From positions 2,232,001 through 2,296,000 of the forward strand of contig NZ_CP108488.1 of NCBI RefSeq assembly GCF_035987325.1: a stretch of DNA of 64,000 nucleotides, given 5' to 3'. Made by a program: the position numbers and the translations under genes. The notes beneath the pieces were generated by a model. The model made no database searches and had not been told where the DNA came from. It saw only the letters and a program-made list of their open reading frames with translations. The DNA comes from Streptomyces sp. NBC_01244 (GTDB lineage: Bacteria; Actinomycetota; Actinomycetes; Streptomycetales; Streptomycetaceae). Numbering within the stretch: the stretch's first letter is position 1; each line of letters opens with the position of its first letter. Of the stretch, positions 29,733 through 37,957 are shown piece after piece.

Positions 29733-30659
29733 CTACGCCAGGAGCCGCAGGGCCCCCGGGACGCAGCGCGCGCTCACCGGCAGCGGACCGAGCGGCTCGC
29801 CGTCCGCGTACGCCGTGATGCCGGCCGCCTCCAGGGTCACCTTCGCGGCGCGGTGGACGGTGACCTTCGGATGGTCGAGGTGGGTGCCCCTGTAGACCCG
29901 CGGGAAGACCTTCAGCAGGGTGGTGCGGCTGCAGTCGCCGACGACGGTGACGTCGAACAGCCCGTCGTCGGGGACCGCGTCCGCGCAGATGCGCATCCCG
30001 CCGCCGTAGGAGGAGCCGTTGCCGACGGCCACCAGCGTGGCCTCGGTCTCCAGGACCGGCCCGCCGTCCAGGGTGATCCGGTAGGGGAAGGGCCGGAAGG
30101 CGGCCAGTTCCAGAGCCATCGCCAGGTCGTACTTGAACCGGCCCACCGGCAGCCGCATCCGGTTGCCCCGGTCGTTGACCCGCGAGTCGAAGCCGGAGCA
30201 CAGCACGGTCCCGTACCAGGTGCCACCGGCACCGTCCGCGGCGCCGTCCCCGGCGCCGTCCTCGCCCACCCGGCCGAGGTCGATCTCGCGGACCCGGCCC
30301 TCCTTGAGCGCCTCGGCGGCCAGCCGGCCCGCCCGCGCGGGTTCCCGTACGGGCAGTCCCATCGCACGCGCGAAATCGTTCCCGGTGCCCACCGCGACCA
30401 CCCCGAGCGGCACCAGGGTGCCCGCGAGCGCCTGCAGCGCGAGGGAGACCATCCCGTCGCCACCGACCGCGATCACCGCCCCGGTGCCCTCGCGCACCGC
30501 GGTGCGCAGCCGGGCCAGGGCGTCGGGGGCATCGCCGCCGACGACGGTCCGCACCGAGAAACCGGCCTCGCGAAGCGCGGAAGCGGCCGGCTGCGCGGCG
30601 TGCGCGGCCCGGCCGCTTCCGGCGGTGGGATTGACGAAGAGGGTGATCTCAGCACTCAC
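29733..30659 (-). CDS. Diacylglycerol kinase-like lipid kinase
   Basis: 308 residues. DAGK catalytic domain: NPTAGSGRA at the N-terminus, GGDGMVSLALQALAG and GTGNDFARAMG (nucleotide-binding), then the beta-sandwich second domain ending PLPVSARCVPGALRLLA. It phosphorylates a lipid such as diacylglycerol or a sphingoid-like lipid. An acidic, Gly/Ala-rich insertion of about 20 residues (VGEDGAGDGAADGAGG) sits before the second domain. GTG 30659. It lies between tatC (37 bp upstream) and the helicase (65 bp downstream) in the same direction. Confidence 0.9.
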   Translation of the reverse strand: MSAEITLFVNPTAGSGRAAHAAQPAASALREAGFSVRTVVGGDAPDALARLRTAVREGTGAVIAVGGDGMVSLALQALAGTLVPLGVVAVGTGNDFARAMGLPVREPARAGRLAAEALKEGRVREIDLGRVGEDGAGDGAADGAGGTWYGTVLCSGFDSRVNDRGNRMRLPVGRFKYDLAMALELAAFRPFPYRITLDGGPVLETEATLVAVGNGSSYGGGMRICADAVPDDGLFDVTVVGDCSRTTLLKVFPRVYRGTHLDHPKVTVHRAAKVTLEAAGITAYADGEPLGPLPVSARCVPGALRLLA

Positions 30660-30696
30660 CCGCGGGAATGTACCCGCCGATGCGGACCCGCGTCGA

Positions 30697-31662
30697 TCAG
30701 GTGGCGTCGTCGTAGCCGTTGATCCGCTGGCGTCCGCCGTCGGCCTGCTCGGGCAGGGCGCCCGGGGCCGCCACGGCCTCGACCGCGCCCACCTCCGCCG
30801 GGGTCAGGTCCACCGCGGAGGCCTCGTCGTCGTCCAGGCCCGCGTCGGGGTTGTTCCGTGCGCGCCTGCGGTCGTTGAGGTAACAGACCAGGAGGGCGAT
30901 GAAGTACAGGGCGACGATCGGCGCGGCCAGCGCCAGCATCGTCAGCGGGTCACCGGTGGGGGTCGCGAAGGCCGCGAAGAGGGTGATGCCCAGCACCATG
31001 GCCCGCCACCAGCTCGCGAGCCGCTTCGCGGTCAGCACCCCCGTGACGTTGAGCAGGATCAGCAGCAGCGGCAGCTCGAAGGCCAGGCCGAAGACCACGA
31101 TCATGCGTGTGACCAGGTCGAGGTAGTCGTCGACCGGCAGCAGGTTGCTCGCGTTCTCGGGGGTGAACTCCAGCAGGATCACGGCGGTCTGCGGCAGGAC
31201 GTTGTACGCGAGGACCGCGCCGGCGCCGAACAGCGGCGCACCGACCGCGACGAAGGCCACGGCGTACTTCTTCTCGTGGTTGTGCAGACCCGGGGCCACG
31301 AAGGCCCACAGCTGGTAGAGCCACACCGGCGCGGAGAGCACGACACCGGCGGTGAGGGAGACCTTCAGGGCGATGGAGAACGGAGCGATGAGACCGTTGA
31401 CCGTCATGGCGGCGCAGGGCTTCCCGTTGCGCTGCTCGATCACGCCGTTGGTGCAGCCGACGGAGTCCAGGATCGGCTTCATCATGAAGTCGATGAGGTC
31501 CTTGTAGAAGAACGCGGCCACGATCGTGATCACGAGGATCCCAAGGACTGCCTTCAGCAGCCGGTTTCTCAGCTCACGCAGGTGCTCGACAAGAGGCATC
31601 CGCCCTTCGGCGTCCTTTGCCTTCTGGTCCTGCTTCTCCTGCTTGCGGGCAGACTTGAGCAA
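30697..31662 (-). CDS. tatC: Sec-independent protein translocase TatC
   Basis: 321 residues with six predicted membrane helices; the motif RMPLVEHLRELRNRLLKAV (about 21-39), which recognises twin-arginine signals, precedes helix 1, and FVAPGLHNHEKKYAVAF follows helix 2. It forms the receptor core of the Tat pathway exporting folded proteins. A charged tail of about 60 residues (DLTPAEVGAVEAVAAPG) extends the cytoplasmic C-terminus. The apparent start is TTG at 31662 behind AAGGGA; the internal ATG at residue 22 would leave out the conserved leader. Upstream gene is tatA. Confidence 0.95.
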   Translation of the reverse strand: MLKSARKQEKQDQKAKDAEGRMPLVEHLRELRNRLLKAVLGILVITIVAAFFYKDLIDFMMKPILDSVGCTNGVIEQRNGKPCAAMTVNGLIAPFSIALKVSLTAGVVLSAPVWLYQLWAFVAPGLHNHEKKYAVAFVAVGAPLFGAGAVLAYNVLPQTAVILLEFTPENASNLLPVDDYLDLVTRMIVVFGLAFELPLLLILLNVTGVLTAKRLASWWRAMVLGITLFAAFATPTGDPLTMLALAAPIVALYFIALLVCYLNDRRRARNNPDAGLDDDEASAVDLTPAEVGAVEAVAAPGALPEQADGGRQRINGYDDAT

Positions 31663-31723
31663 CCCACGTCCCTTGTCTCGTTGCAGTTGACTGGTGCGAC
31701 CGCGACCGGCGAACCGGCCGCCG

Positions 31724-32023
31724 TCAGCCCTGCGTGGTGTGGTTGGGCTCGTTCACGGGGCGGGCGCTGGTCACGTCACCGGGCGAGGCCTGGATCGTGC
31801 GCGGAGCCGTGGTCTGCTGCTGGGGTGCCGGGTCGGCGACGGAAGCGGCGGTGGTGGCGTCCTCCGCCTCCCCCTCCTTCTTCATCGCCTTCGCCTCGCT
31901 CTTGAGGATGCGGGCGGACTTGCCGAGCGAGCGGGCCATGTCGGGAAGCTTCTTGGCACCGAACAGCAGGAAGATCACGGCGACGATCAGGAGGATTTCG
32001 AGGGGCTTCAGGTTGCCGATCAT
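31724..32023 (-). CDS. tatA: Twin-arginine translocase subunit TatA
   Basis: 99 residues: [39 protein letters not shown] is the TatA membrane helix, hinge (FGAKKLP) and amphipathic helix, followed by a charged and Thr/Pro-rich tail. TatA oligomers form the translocation pore with TatC. ATG 32023 is chosen over the upstream MRRKTH start because GGAAG is close and similarity begins there. No tatB is present in the window. A 16-bp palindrome lies in its promoter region. Confidence 0.96.
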   Translation of the reverse strand: MIGNLKPLEILLIVAVIFLLFGAKKLPDMARSLGKSARILKSEAKAMKKEGEAEDATTAASVADPAPQQQTTAPRTIQASPGDVTSARPVNEPNHTTQG

Positions 32024-32105
32024 GTGTGTCTTCCTTCTCACCGAAACGGCTGCTTGTGGTAGTCGAGACGGCCCTGACCGAGATCGGTAAGCCGTTCTGA
32101 CATGG

Positions 32106-32136
32106 ATCGTAACCCCCGGGGGTTAACGCCAGGCAA
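32106..32136 (-). promoter_or_regulatory. Putative tatA promoter with palindrome in a 19-bp spacer
   Basis: On the minus strand TTGCCT (32136-32131) and TACGAT (32111-32106) are separated by 19 bp; the perfect 16-bp palindrome TAACCCCCGGGGGTTA (32110-32125) fills most of that spacer. Long spacers with a central dyad are typical of MerR-type activation; other factors are possible. Confidence 0.4.
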
Positions 32137-32193
32137 TCCCCTGGGGCATCGCCGCTTGCGTGGTCCGACAGTACGACGGTTGCCCGACGATGG

Positions 32194-32394
32194 CTATGGC
32201 CGCACGGAGCGCCCGGCCCTGGCCAGGCCCGTCGCGGCCCGCTCCAGCTCCGCGGAGGCGTCCGCGATCCGGCGCCCGGCGTCCTCGACCTGGACGGAGA
32301 GCCTGCGCACCTCCACGAAGACCCGCACGGCGAGCACGGCGAGGACGGCGACCCCGAGGAAGCCCAGAGCGATTGCGAGCATCGGCCACAGCAT
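32194..32394 (-). CDS. Small membrane protein, hypothetical
   Basis: 66 codons from the ATG at 32394 (a GTG ten codons upstream is possible). One transmembrane helix (MLAIALGFLGVAVLAVLAVRVFVEV) is followed by an amphipathic coiled-coil-like segment (RLSVQVEDAGRRIADASAELERAATGLARAG). Lies between tatA and the zinc-ribbon gene, overlapping the latter by four bases if the upstream GTG is used. Found at this place beside pafC/tatA in streptomycetes as far as I recall. No function can be assigned. Confidence 0.65.
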   Translation of the reverse strand: MLWPMLAIALGFLGVAVLAVLAVRVFVEVRRLSVQVEDAGRRIADASAELERAATGLARAGRSVRP

Positions 32395-32420
32395 GCGACG
32401 AGCGTAGGCCACCGCCCGGC

Positions 32421-32633
32421 TCACACGCTGCGCAGGGTGCTCACGCCGCCACCGGTCAGCAGTTCCACGATGCGCTCACCGGCCGGTTTGCGTACCGGAG
32501 CGTCGCACTCGGGACAGGTGAAGGAGTAGAAGGTCGTACGCCGGCTGCCGCCGATGGCCAGACGCAGGGAGCCCGCGTCCAGCTCGAAGCGGGCCCGGCA
32601 GTCGGGGCAGGACGCCTTGAACGCGACCGACAT
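32421..32633 (-). CDS. Small zinc-ribbon protein
   Basis: 70 residues with two CxxC pairs, CPDC (about 9-12) and CPEC (about 40-43), spaced as in a zinc ribbon of the FmdB/transcription-associated type, and a basic segment between (GGSRRTTFYSFTCPEC). Likely binds zinc and possibly nucleic acid or protein. 23 nt downstream of pafC and in the same direction, so probably cotranscribed with it. Specific role unknown. Confidence 0.75.
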   Translation of the reverse strand: MSVAFKASCPDCRARFELDAGSLRLAIGGSRRTTFYSFTCPECDAPVRKPAGERIVELLTGGGVSTLRSV

Positions 32634-32656
32634 CGCGCGGATCCCCCCTCGGCCCC

Positions 32657-33715
32657 TCAGCCCTGTTCCCCGGCCGTGCCGCTCTCGACCGCCACGCCCT
32701 CGACCGCCGCGCCCCCTGCCGCCGCGCCCCCTGCCGGCAGGTCCTCGGCCGCGCTGCCCTCGTACGCGGCGAGCGCCTCCCGCGCCGCCCGGCGCGCGCT
32801 GTCCGCCAGCTCCACGGGGGCCACGATCCGCCCCTCACGGCCCAGCCGCAGCGCGAGGCGCCGCAGCGAGCCCGGGTCGGGGGTGCGCAAGGTGATCCGC
32901 AGGCCGCCCTCGGGCAGCTCCTCGGCACTGTCGTGCGGGTAGTACTCGGCGACCCAGCGCCCGCCGGGACCGACCTCGACCACGACCTCCGGGTCCTCGG
33001 CGGCCGGCTGGACCAGCCCCTCGGAGAGGTCACGGGGCTCGATGACCGGCGGATCGGCCCGCTCGTCGAGCAGCCGGATCTCGGCCACCCGGTCCAGACG
33101 GAAGGTGCGCCGGGCCTCGGAGAGGTGGCACCACCCCTCCATGTAGGTGTGCCCGACGGCGAACAGCCGGATCGGGTCGACCTTGCGTTCGGTGAGCTCG
33201 TCGCGCGCCGGCGAGTAGTAGCGCAGCCACAGCCGGCGCCGCTCCGCGATGGCCCGGTCCACGTCGGCGAAGACCCCGCCCTCGGACTCGAAGGTCACCG
33301 AGAGCCGGGAACTGGCCCCGGCCACCTCGCCCGCGGCCGCCTCCAGCTTGGCGGTGGCCCGCAGCAGGGCCTGGCGGTCCCCCTCGCGCAGCCCCGGCAG
33401 CGTGGCCACGGCGCGGGCCGCCACCAGCAGCGCCGTCGCCTCGTCGGCGGCCAGCCGCAGCGGCTCGGCGGTCGACTCCCCCGAAGCGTCGGGGTTGCGC
33501 CACCAGATGCGCTCCCCGTCGGTGTCGATGTCGAGCAGGTCACCGCCCCGGAAGCTGGTCCCGCACATGGGCAGCACGTCGAGGTCCGAAATCAGCTCGT
33601 CCTCGGTGATCCCGAAGGCCCGGGCCACGTCCGCGACGTGCGCACCCGGGCGCTCGCGCAGGTAGGTCACCAGGGACAGCATCCGGCGCGTCTGATCGAT
33701 GGCGTTGGCAGCCAT
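32657..33715 (-). CDS. pafC: WYL-domain regulator PafC
   Basis: 352 residues from ATG 33715 (GGGGGAGA upstream). An N-terminal wHTH (about 8-70: TRRMLSLVTYLRERPGAHVADVARAFGITEDELISDLDVL), a WYL domain (about 150-250; RRRLWLRYYSPARDE, FRLDRVAEIRLL) and a C-terminal WCX domain. PafC with PafB forms the heterodimeric activator of the LexA-independent DNA-damage response, encoded beside the proteasome genes in actinobacteria. The C-terminal 30 residues are an Ala/Gly/Val repeat (GAAAGGAAVEGVAVE). Separated from pafB by a 120-bp spacer with three 9-bp repeats. Confidence 0.92.
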   Translation of the reverse strand: MAANAIDQTRRMLSLVTYLRERPGAHVADVARAFGITEDELISDLDVLPMCGTSFRGGDLLDIDTDGERIWWRNPDASGESTAEPLRLAADEATALLVAARAVATLPGLREGDRQALLRATAKLEAAAGEVAGASSRLSVTFESEGGVFADVDRAIAERRRLWLRYYSPARDELTERKVDPIRLFAVGHTYMEGWCHLSEARRTFRLDRVAEIRLLDERADPPVIEPRDLSEGLVQPAAEDPEVVVEVGPGGRWVAEYYPHDSAEELPEGGLRITLRTPDPGSLRRLALRLGREGRIVAPVELADSARRAAREALAAYEGSAAEDLPAGGAAAGGAAVEGVAVESGTAGEQG

Positions 33716-33835
33716 GCTGGTACGTCTCCCCCTCAGGGCGTTGCTCAATGATCTTGCCCGGTCCACCCGGTCCACCCGGTCCGCCCGCTCCCGCGCGGCT
33801 CCGCTCGGCCCGCGCGGTCCGCCGACGGGCCGGCC

Positions 33836-34798
33836 CTAGCCCTTGGCCACGGCCCGCAGCCGGTCCACCACGCCGGCCCGCAGGTCTGCCGGCTCCAGCA
33901 CCACGACATCGGGGCCGAACTCCACCAGCCAGGCGTCCAGCCCGTGCCCGTACGGAATCTCCAGCTCGTCCCAGCCCTCGCCGCCGGCCCCCTCGCGCAC
34001 CGCCGTGGCCTTGGCCCGCAGCGGATAGCCCGCCCCCGCACGCAGCCGGATCAGCGCGGAGCGCTCCGCGCTCTCCCCGGCCCAGCTCGCCACGGTCTCC
34101 CGTACGGTCACCACGTCCGGGACCTCGGCGGTGTACTTGGCGGCGCGCGAGCGGACCTTGCCCGTGATCCGGGAGAGCCGGAACACGCGCTCCGCCCCGC
34201 GGTCGCGGTCGAAGCCCGCCAGGTACCAGTGGCCGCGCCAGCACTCCAGGGCCCACGGCTCGACCTGGCGCGTCTCGGGACGTGCCGCGGTCGACTTGCG
34301 GTAGTCGAAGACGACCGGGCGGCGGTCACGGCAAGCCAGCATCAGCGGCTCGAAGGCCGCCTCGTGCACCGGGATCCGCGGTTCGATGGCACTGTGCTGG
34401 CCCTCGTACGGATCCGAGGCCTCCGGCATGCCGCCGGCGCGCAGCTTCTGCAGGGCGCCACTGGCCGCCCCGGCGAGCCGGGCCTGCTGCCAGACCTTGG
34501 CCGCGAGCCCCAGGGCCGCGGCCTCCTCGGCGTCCAGCGCCACGGGCGGCAGCCGGTTGGAATCACGGCGGGCCAGATACCCGGTGTCGCCCTCCAGGTT
34601 CTCGACGGTCTCGATGACCAGCCCGAGCTCCCGCAGATCGTCCTTGTCCCGCTCGAACATGCGGTTGAAGGACTCGTCGTTCCCGGCTTCCATGTAGGCC
34701 TCGATGGAGCCGCGCAGTTCCCGCTTGCTGAGCGGCCGGCGCGTCCCCAGCAGACACAGCGCCAGATTCATCAGCCGCTCGGCCTTGGCAATCGCCAT
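33836..34798 (-). CDS. pafB: WYL-domain regulator PafB
   Basis: 320 residues from ATG 34798. wHTH at 3-75 (AIAKAERLMNLALCLLGTRRPLSKRELRGSIEAY), then WYL (RRPVVFDYRKSTAARPETRQVEPWALECWRGHWYLAGFD) and WCX domains. Partner of PafC; the two activate DNA-repair genes, sensing single-stranded DNA in mycobacteria. It starts after a terminator for the FKBP gene, so likely has its own promoter driving pafB-pafC and the small genes behind. Confidence 0.93.
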   Translation of the reverse strand: MAIAKAERLMNLALCLLGTRRPLSKRELRGSIEAYMEAGNDESFNRMFERDKDDLRELGLVIETVENLEGDTGYLARRDSNRLPPVALDAEEAAALGLAAKVWQQARLAGAASGALQKLRAGGMPEASDPYEGQHSAIEPRIPVHEAAFEPLMLACRDRRPVVFDYRKSTAARPETRQVEPWALECWRGHWYLAGFDRDRGAERVFRLSRITGKVRSRAAKYTAEVPDVVTVRETVASWAGESAERSALIRLRAGAGYPLRAKATAVREGAGGEGWDELEIPYGHGLDAWLVEFGPDVVVLEPADLRAGVVDRLRAVAKG

Positions 34799-34894
34799 CG
34801 ACGCCCATCCGCCCTTCCAGACCTTCGAGTCGTGTCCCCGGTACACCCTCGTGACCGCTGACCGTACCGCCCCGATGGTCCTGGGCAAAAGCGA

Positions 34895-34921
34895 GGGCCC
34901 CTGCCTTCACGGCAGGGGCCC
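34895..34921 (-). terminator. Terminator after the FKBP gene
   Basis: GGGCCCCTGCC and GGCAGGGGCCC form a perfect 11-bp stem with a 5-nt loop, followed on the minus strand by TCGCTTTTG. It ends the pafA-FKBP unit. Confidence 0.88.
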
Positions 34922-34969
34922 CACACGCTTCACGGCGCCGCTTCGCAGCGTCGCCTCACAGCGGACCGA

Positions 34970-35347
34970 TCAGGCGGCCATCAGGTCGCACACGAAGATC
35001 AGCGTCTCGCCCGGCTTGATGGCACCGCCGGCGCCACGGTCGCCGTACGCCAGGTGGGCCGGGATCGTCAGCTTGCGACGGCCGCCGACCTTCATGCCCT
35101 GGACGCCCTGGTCCCATCCGGAGATGACCTGGCCGACACCGAGCTGGAACTGCAGCGGCGCGCCGCGGCCCCAGGAAGCGTCGAACTCCTCGCCGGAGGA
35201 GAAGGCCACGCCCACGTAGTGGACGGAGACGCGGGAACCCGCCTTGGCCTCGGCACCTTCGCCGACCCAGATGTCCTCGATGACGAGGTCGGCCGGGACC
35301 GGACCCTCGGGGAAGTCGATCTCGGGCTTCTCGAGCTTGTCGCTCAC
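34970..35347 (-). CDS. FKBP-type peptidyl-prolyl cis-trans isomerase, single domain
   Basis: 125 residues. A single FKBP domain (about 20-125) with VHYVGVAFSSGEEFDASWGRG, FQLGVGQVISGWDQGVQGMKVGGRRKLTIPAHLAYG, the drug/substrate pocket residues (Tyr, Asp, Trp, Tyr) all in place. Cytosolic prolyl isomerase. GTG 35347 is preceded by GAGGAG; an upstream ATG adds five residues. 48 nt downstream of the two-domain FKBP lipoprotein gene, so probably an operon of two isomerases next to pafA, an arrangement common in actinobacteria. Confidence 0.93.
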   Translation of the reverse strand: MSDKLEKPEIDFPEGPVPADLVIEDIWVGEGAEAKAGSRVSVHYVGVAFSSGEEFDASWGRGAPLQFQLGVGQVISGWDQGVQGMKVGGRRKLTIPAHLAYGDRGAGGAIKPGETLIFVCDLMAA

Positions 35348-35395
35348 GGAACTGCTCCTCAAAAACTTACGAACAGGGGGACAACCTGGACAGTC

Positions 35396-36334
35396 TTACA
35401 CCACGGCGAGGATGTCGAGGCTGAAGACCAGCGTCGAGTTGGCCGGGATGGTGCCCTGCTCCTTGTCACCGAAACCCTGGTCCGCCGGGATGACCAGCAG
35501 GATGCGGCTGCCGGCCTTCTTGCCGACGATGCCGTCCTTCAGACCCTTGACCTGAAGCTCCGCGAGCGGCCACGTCACCGTCGTGTCGGTGCCGTAGGTG
35601 CTCTCGAACGTCTTGTCGTCCTTCCACGTCTTGCCGTTGAACTTGACGACGACGCTGTCGGTGTCCTTCACGACCGCGCCGTCGCTCTCCAGGACGTAGT
35701 TCGACACGAGCTTCGCCGGCGGCGTGCCGTCCTTCGGAACGGCCACGGAGACTTCCTTGCCGTCCGTGTTCGTACCGACCTTCGGCAGGGCGGCGTCCGT
35801 CTGCGGGACCTCCTTGCCCTTGGCCGAAACCGGGACGGAGGTGCCCTTGACGATGTCCACGACGAAGACCAGCGTGGCGTTCGCCTTGATCTTCTCGCCC
35901 GAGCCCTGCTCGCCGTAACCGAGGTCCGGCGGAATCACGAGCTCCAGCCGGCTGCCGACCTTCTTGCCCTCCAGGCCCTGGTCCCAGCCCTTGATGACCT
36001 GGCCCGCACCGATGGTCACGTCGAACGGCTTGCCCTTGCCGAAGCTCTGGTCGAACGGCTCCTTGCCGTCCCAGACCTGGCCGAGGTAGTTGACCTGGGC
36101 GATGTCGCCCTTCTTCAGCGCCGGGCCGTCACCCTCGCTGATGGTCACCACCTTCAGTTCCTTCGGCGGGTTGCCCGACCCCTTCGACAGGGTGGGGGTC
36201 TCCCCGAACTTGGCGCCCTTCGTGATCGCGGGCGCCCCGTTCTTCATCTCGGCGGAGTCGGAGCCGCTGTCGCCACAGGCCGCTGTCGACAGCAGCAGAA
36301 GGGGTACGACAAGCAGGCCGGCAAGTCGGCGCAC
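35396..36334 (-). CDS. Lipoprotein with two tandem FKBP domains
   Basis: 312 residues from GTG 36334 (GAGGAA upstream). A lipoprotein signal peptide ends in LLLLSTAACG, cysteine near residue 20. Two FKBP domains follow: first about 60-165 (VNYLGQVWDGKEPFDQSFGKGKPF, GWDQGLEGKKVGSRLELVIPPDLGYG), second about 190-310 (VVKFNGKTWKDDKTFESTYG, GLKDGIVGKKAGSRILLVIPADQGFG). The second domain has lost the usual GWD (reads GLKDG), suggesting reduced isomerase activity. Anchored on the outside of the membrane, it may fold secreted proteins exported by Sec or Tat. Confidence 0.9.
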   Translation of the reverse strand: MRRLAGLLVVPLLLLSTAACGDSGSDSAEMKNGAPAITKGAKFGETPTLSKGSGNPPKELKVVTISEGDGPALKKGDIAQVNYLGQVWDGKEPFDQSFGKGKPFDVTIGAGQVIKGWDQGLEGKKVGSRLELVIPPDLGYGEQGSGEKIKANATLVFVVDIVKGTSVPVSAKGKEVPQTDAALPKVGTNTDGKEVSVAVPKDGTPPAKLVSNYVLESDGAVVKDTDSVVVKFNGKTWKDDKTFESTYGTDTTVTWPLAELQVKGLKDGIVGKKAGSRILLVIPADQGFGDKEQGTIPANSTLVFSLDILAVV

Positions 36335-36387
36335 GTGTTCCTCAGATCTCAGACGGCACATAGGTCGTCGCCACTCTAAGGCGTGGA

Positions 36388-36420
36388 CAGGGCCCCGTAC
36401 GAGATCCGTACGAGGCCCTG
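36388..36420 (-). terminator. Terminator after pafA
   Basis: CAGGGCC-C-CGTACG and CGTACG-A-GGCCCTG pair with one internal mismatch around a 5-nt loop, about 50 nt past the pafA stop. It separates pafA from the FKBP genes. Confidence 0.82.
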
Positions 36421-36470
36421 GCCAAGATCAGTGCGATGTCACACGACGCCAATCAGCGCCTTGTACGCCC

Positions 36471-37832
36471 TCACATCCCCGCGATCAGCTTCTCCACCCG
36501 GTCGTCCACCGACCGGAACGGGTCCTTGCACAGCACCGTGCGCTGCGCCTGGTCGTTCAGCTTCAGATGCACCCAGTCGACCGTGAAGTCCCGCCGCTGC
36601 TCCTGCGCACGACGGATGAAGTCACCCCGCAGCCTCGCCCTCGTCGTCTGCGGAGGCACCGACTTGCCCTCGAAGATCTTCAGGTCGTTGCAGATCCGCG
36701 CCGCCTGCCCCTTGCGCTCCAGCAGGTAGTACAGCCCGCGCCTGCGGTGGATGTCGTGATACGCGAGGTCTATCTGAGCCACCCGCGGATTCGACATCGT
36801 CATGTTGTGCTTCGCCCGGTACCGCTCGATCAGCTGGTACTTCATCACCCAGTCGATCTCGGTCCCGATCCGGTCCAGATCCTCCGCGTCGATCGCGTCC
36901 AGCGTCCGGCCCCACAGCTCCAGCACCTGGTCCACGACACCCGTGCGGATGCCCCGGCGCTCCGCGAAGTCCACGGCCTTGTCGTAGTACTCCCGCTGGA
37001 TCTCCAGCGCGGAGGCCTCCCGCCCGCTCGCCAGACGCACCTTGCGCTGACCCGTGATGTCGTGACTGACCTCGCGGATCGCCCGGATCGGGTTCTCCAG
37101 CGTCAGGTCCCGCATCACCGTGCCCGCCTCGATCATGCGCAGCACCAGATCGGTCGCCCCGACCTTCAGCAGCATGGTCGTCTCGGACATGTTCGAGTCG
37201 CCCACGATCACGTGCAGGCGCCGGTAACGCTCCGCGTCCGCATGCGGCTCGTCCCGCGTGTTGATGATCGGCCGCGAACGGGTCGTGGCCGAACTGACAC
37301 CCTCCCAGATGTGCTCGGCCCGCTGACTCACGCAGTAGACCGCGCCCCGGGGCGTCTGCAGCACCTTGCCCGCACCACAGATCAGCTGCCGCGTGACGAG
37401 GAACGGGATCAGAATGTCCGCCAGCCGGGAGAATTCCCCGTGCCGGGCCACCAGGTAGTTCTCATGGCAGCCGTACGAGTTTCCCGCCGAGTCGGTGTTG
37501 TTCTTGAACAGATAGACGTCGCCCGCGATTCCCTCCTCGTGCAGGCGGCGTTCGGCGTCGACGAGCAGGCCCTCGAGAATGCGCTCGCCGGCCTTGTCGT
37601 GGGTGACCAGTTCGATCAGGTTGTCGCATTCGGGAGTTGCATACTCCGGATGCGAACCCACGTCGAGGTAGAGGCGGGCGCCGTTCCGCAGGAAGACATT
37701 GCTACTGCGGCCCCATGACACAACACGGCGGAAGAGGTAGCGCGCCACTTCGTCAGGAGACAGTCGGCGCTGTCCCCTGAACGTGCACGTGACGCCGTAC
37801 TCGTTCTCCAGCCCGAAAATGCGGCGGTCCAT
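36471..37832 (-). CDS. pafA: Pup-protein ligase PafA
   Basis: 453 residues, usual length. Glutamine-synthetase-like carboxylate-amine ligase: [16 protein letters not shown] with the catalytic/metal Glu and Asp in [58 protein letters not shown] and a C-terminal helical domain. It uses ATP to phosphorylate the C-terminal Glu of Pup and joins it to a lysine of a target protein. ATG 37832. Separated here from prcA by a divergent LacI/MFS pair; followed by two FKBP genes after a terminator. Confidence 0.97.
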   Translation of the reverse strand: MDRRIFGLENEYGVTCTFRGQRRLSPDEVARYLFRRVVSWGRSSNVFLRNGARLYLDVGSHPEYATPECDNLIELVTHDKAGERILEGLLVDAERRLHEEGIAGDVYLFKNNTDSAGNSYGCHENYLVARHGEFSRLADILIPFLVTRQLICGAGKVLQTPRGAVYCVSQRAEHIWEGVSSATTRSRPIINTRDEPHADAERYRRLHVIVGDSNMSETTMLLKVGATDLVLRMIEAGTVMRDLTLENPIRAIREVSHDITGQRKVRLASGREASALEIQREYYDKAVDFAERRGIRTGVVDQVLELWGRTLDAIDAEDLDRIGTEIDWVMKYQLIERYRAKHNMTMSNPRVAQIDLAYHDIHRRRGLYYLLERKGQAARICNDLKIFEGKSVPPQTTRARLRGDFIRRAQEQRRDFTVDWVHLKLNDQAQRTVLCKDPFRSVDDRVEKLIAGM

Positions 37833-37957
37833 GACTGAACATTACGCCTTCTGCTCTGTTCTGAAACCGAGTTCGCAGGCGCCGTTTCGATCATTTTCCC
37901 GAGAGACCACCCCACCACCCACCCACCGGCCCGCCCACCGGCCGACCACCAGCCCGC

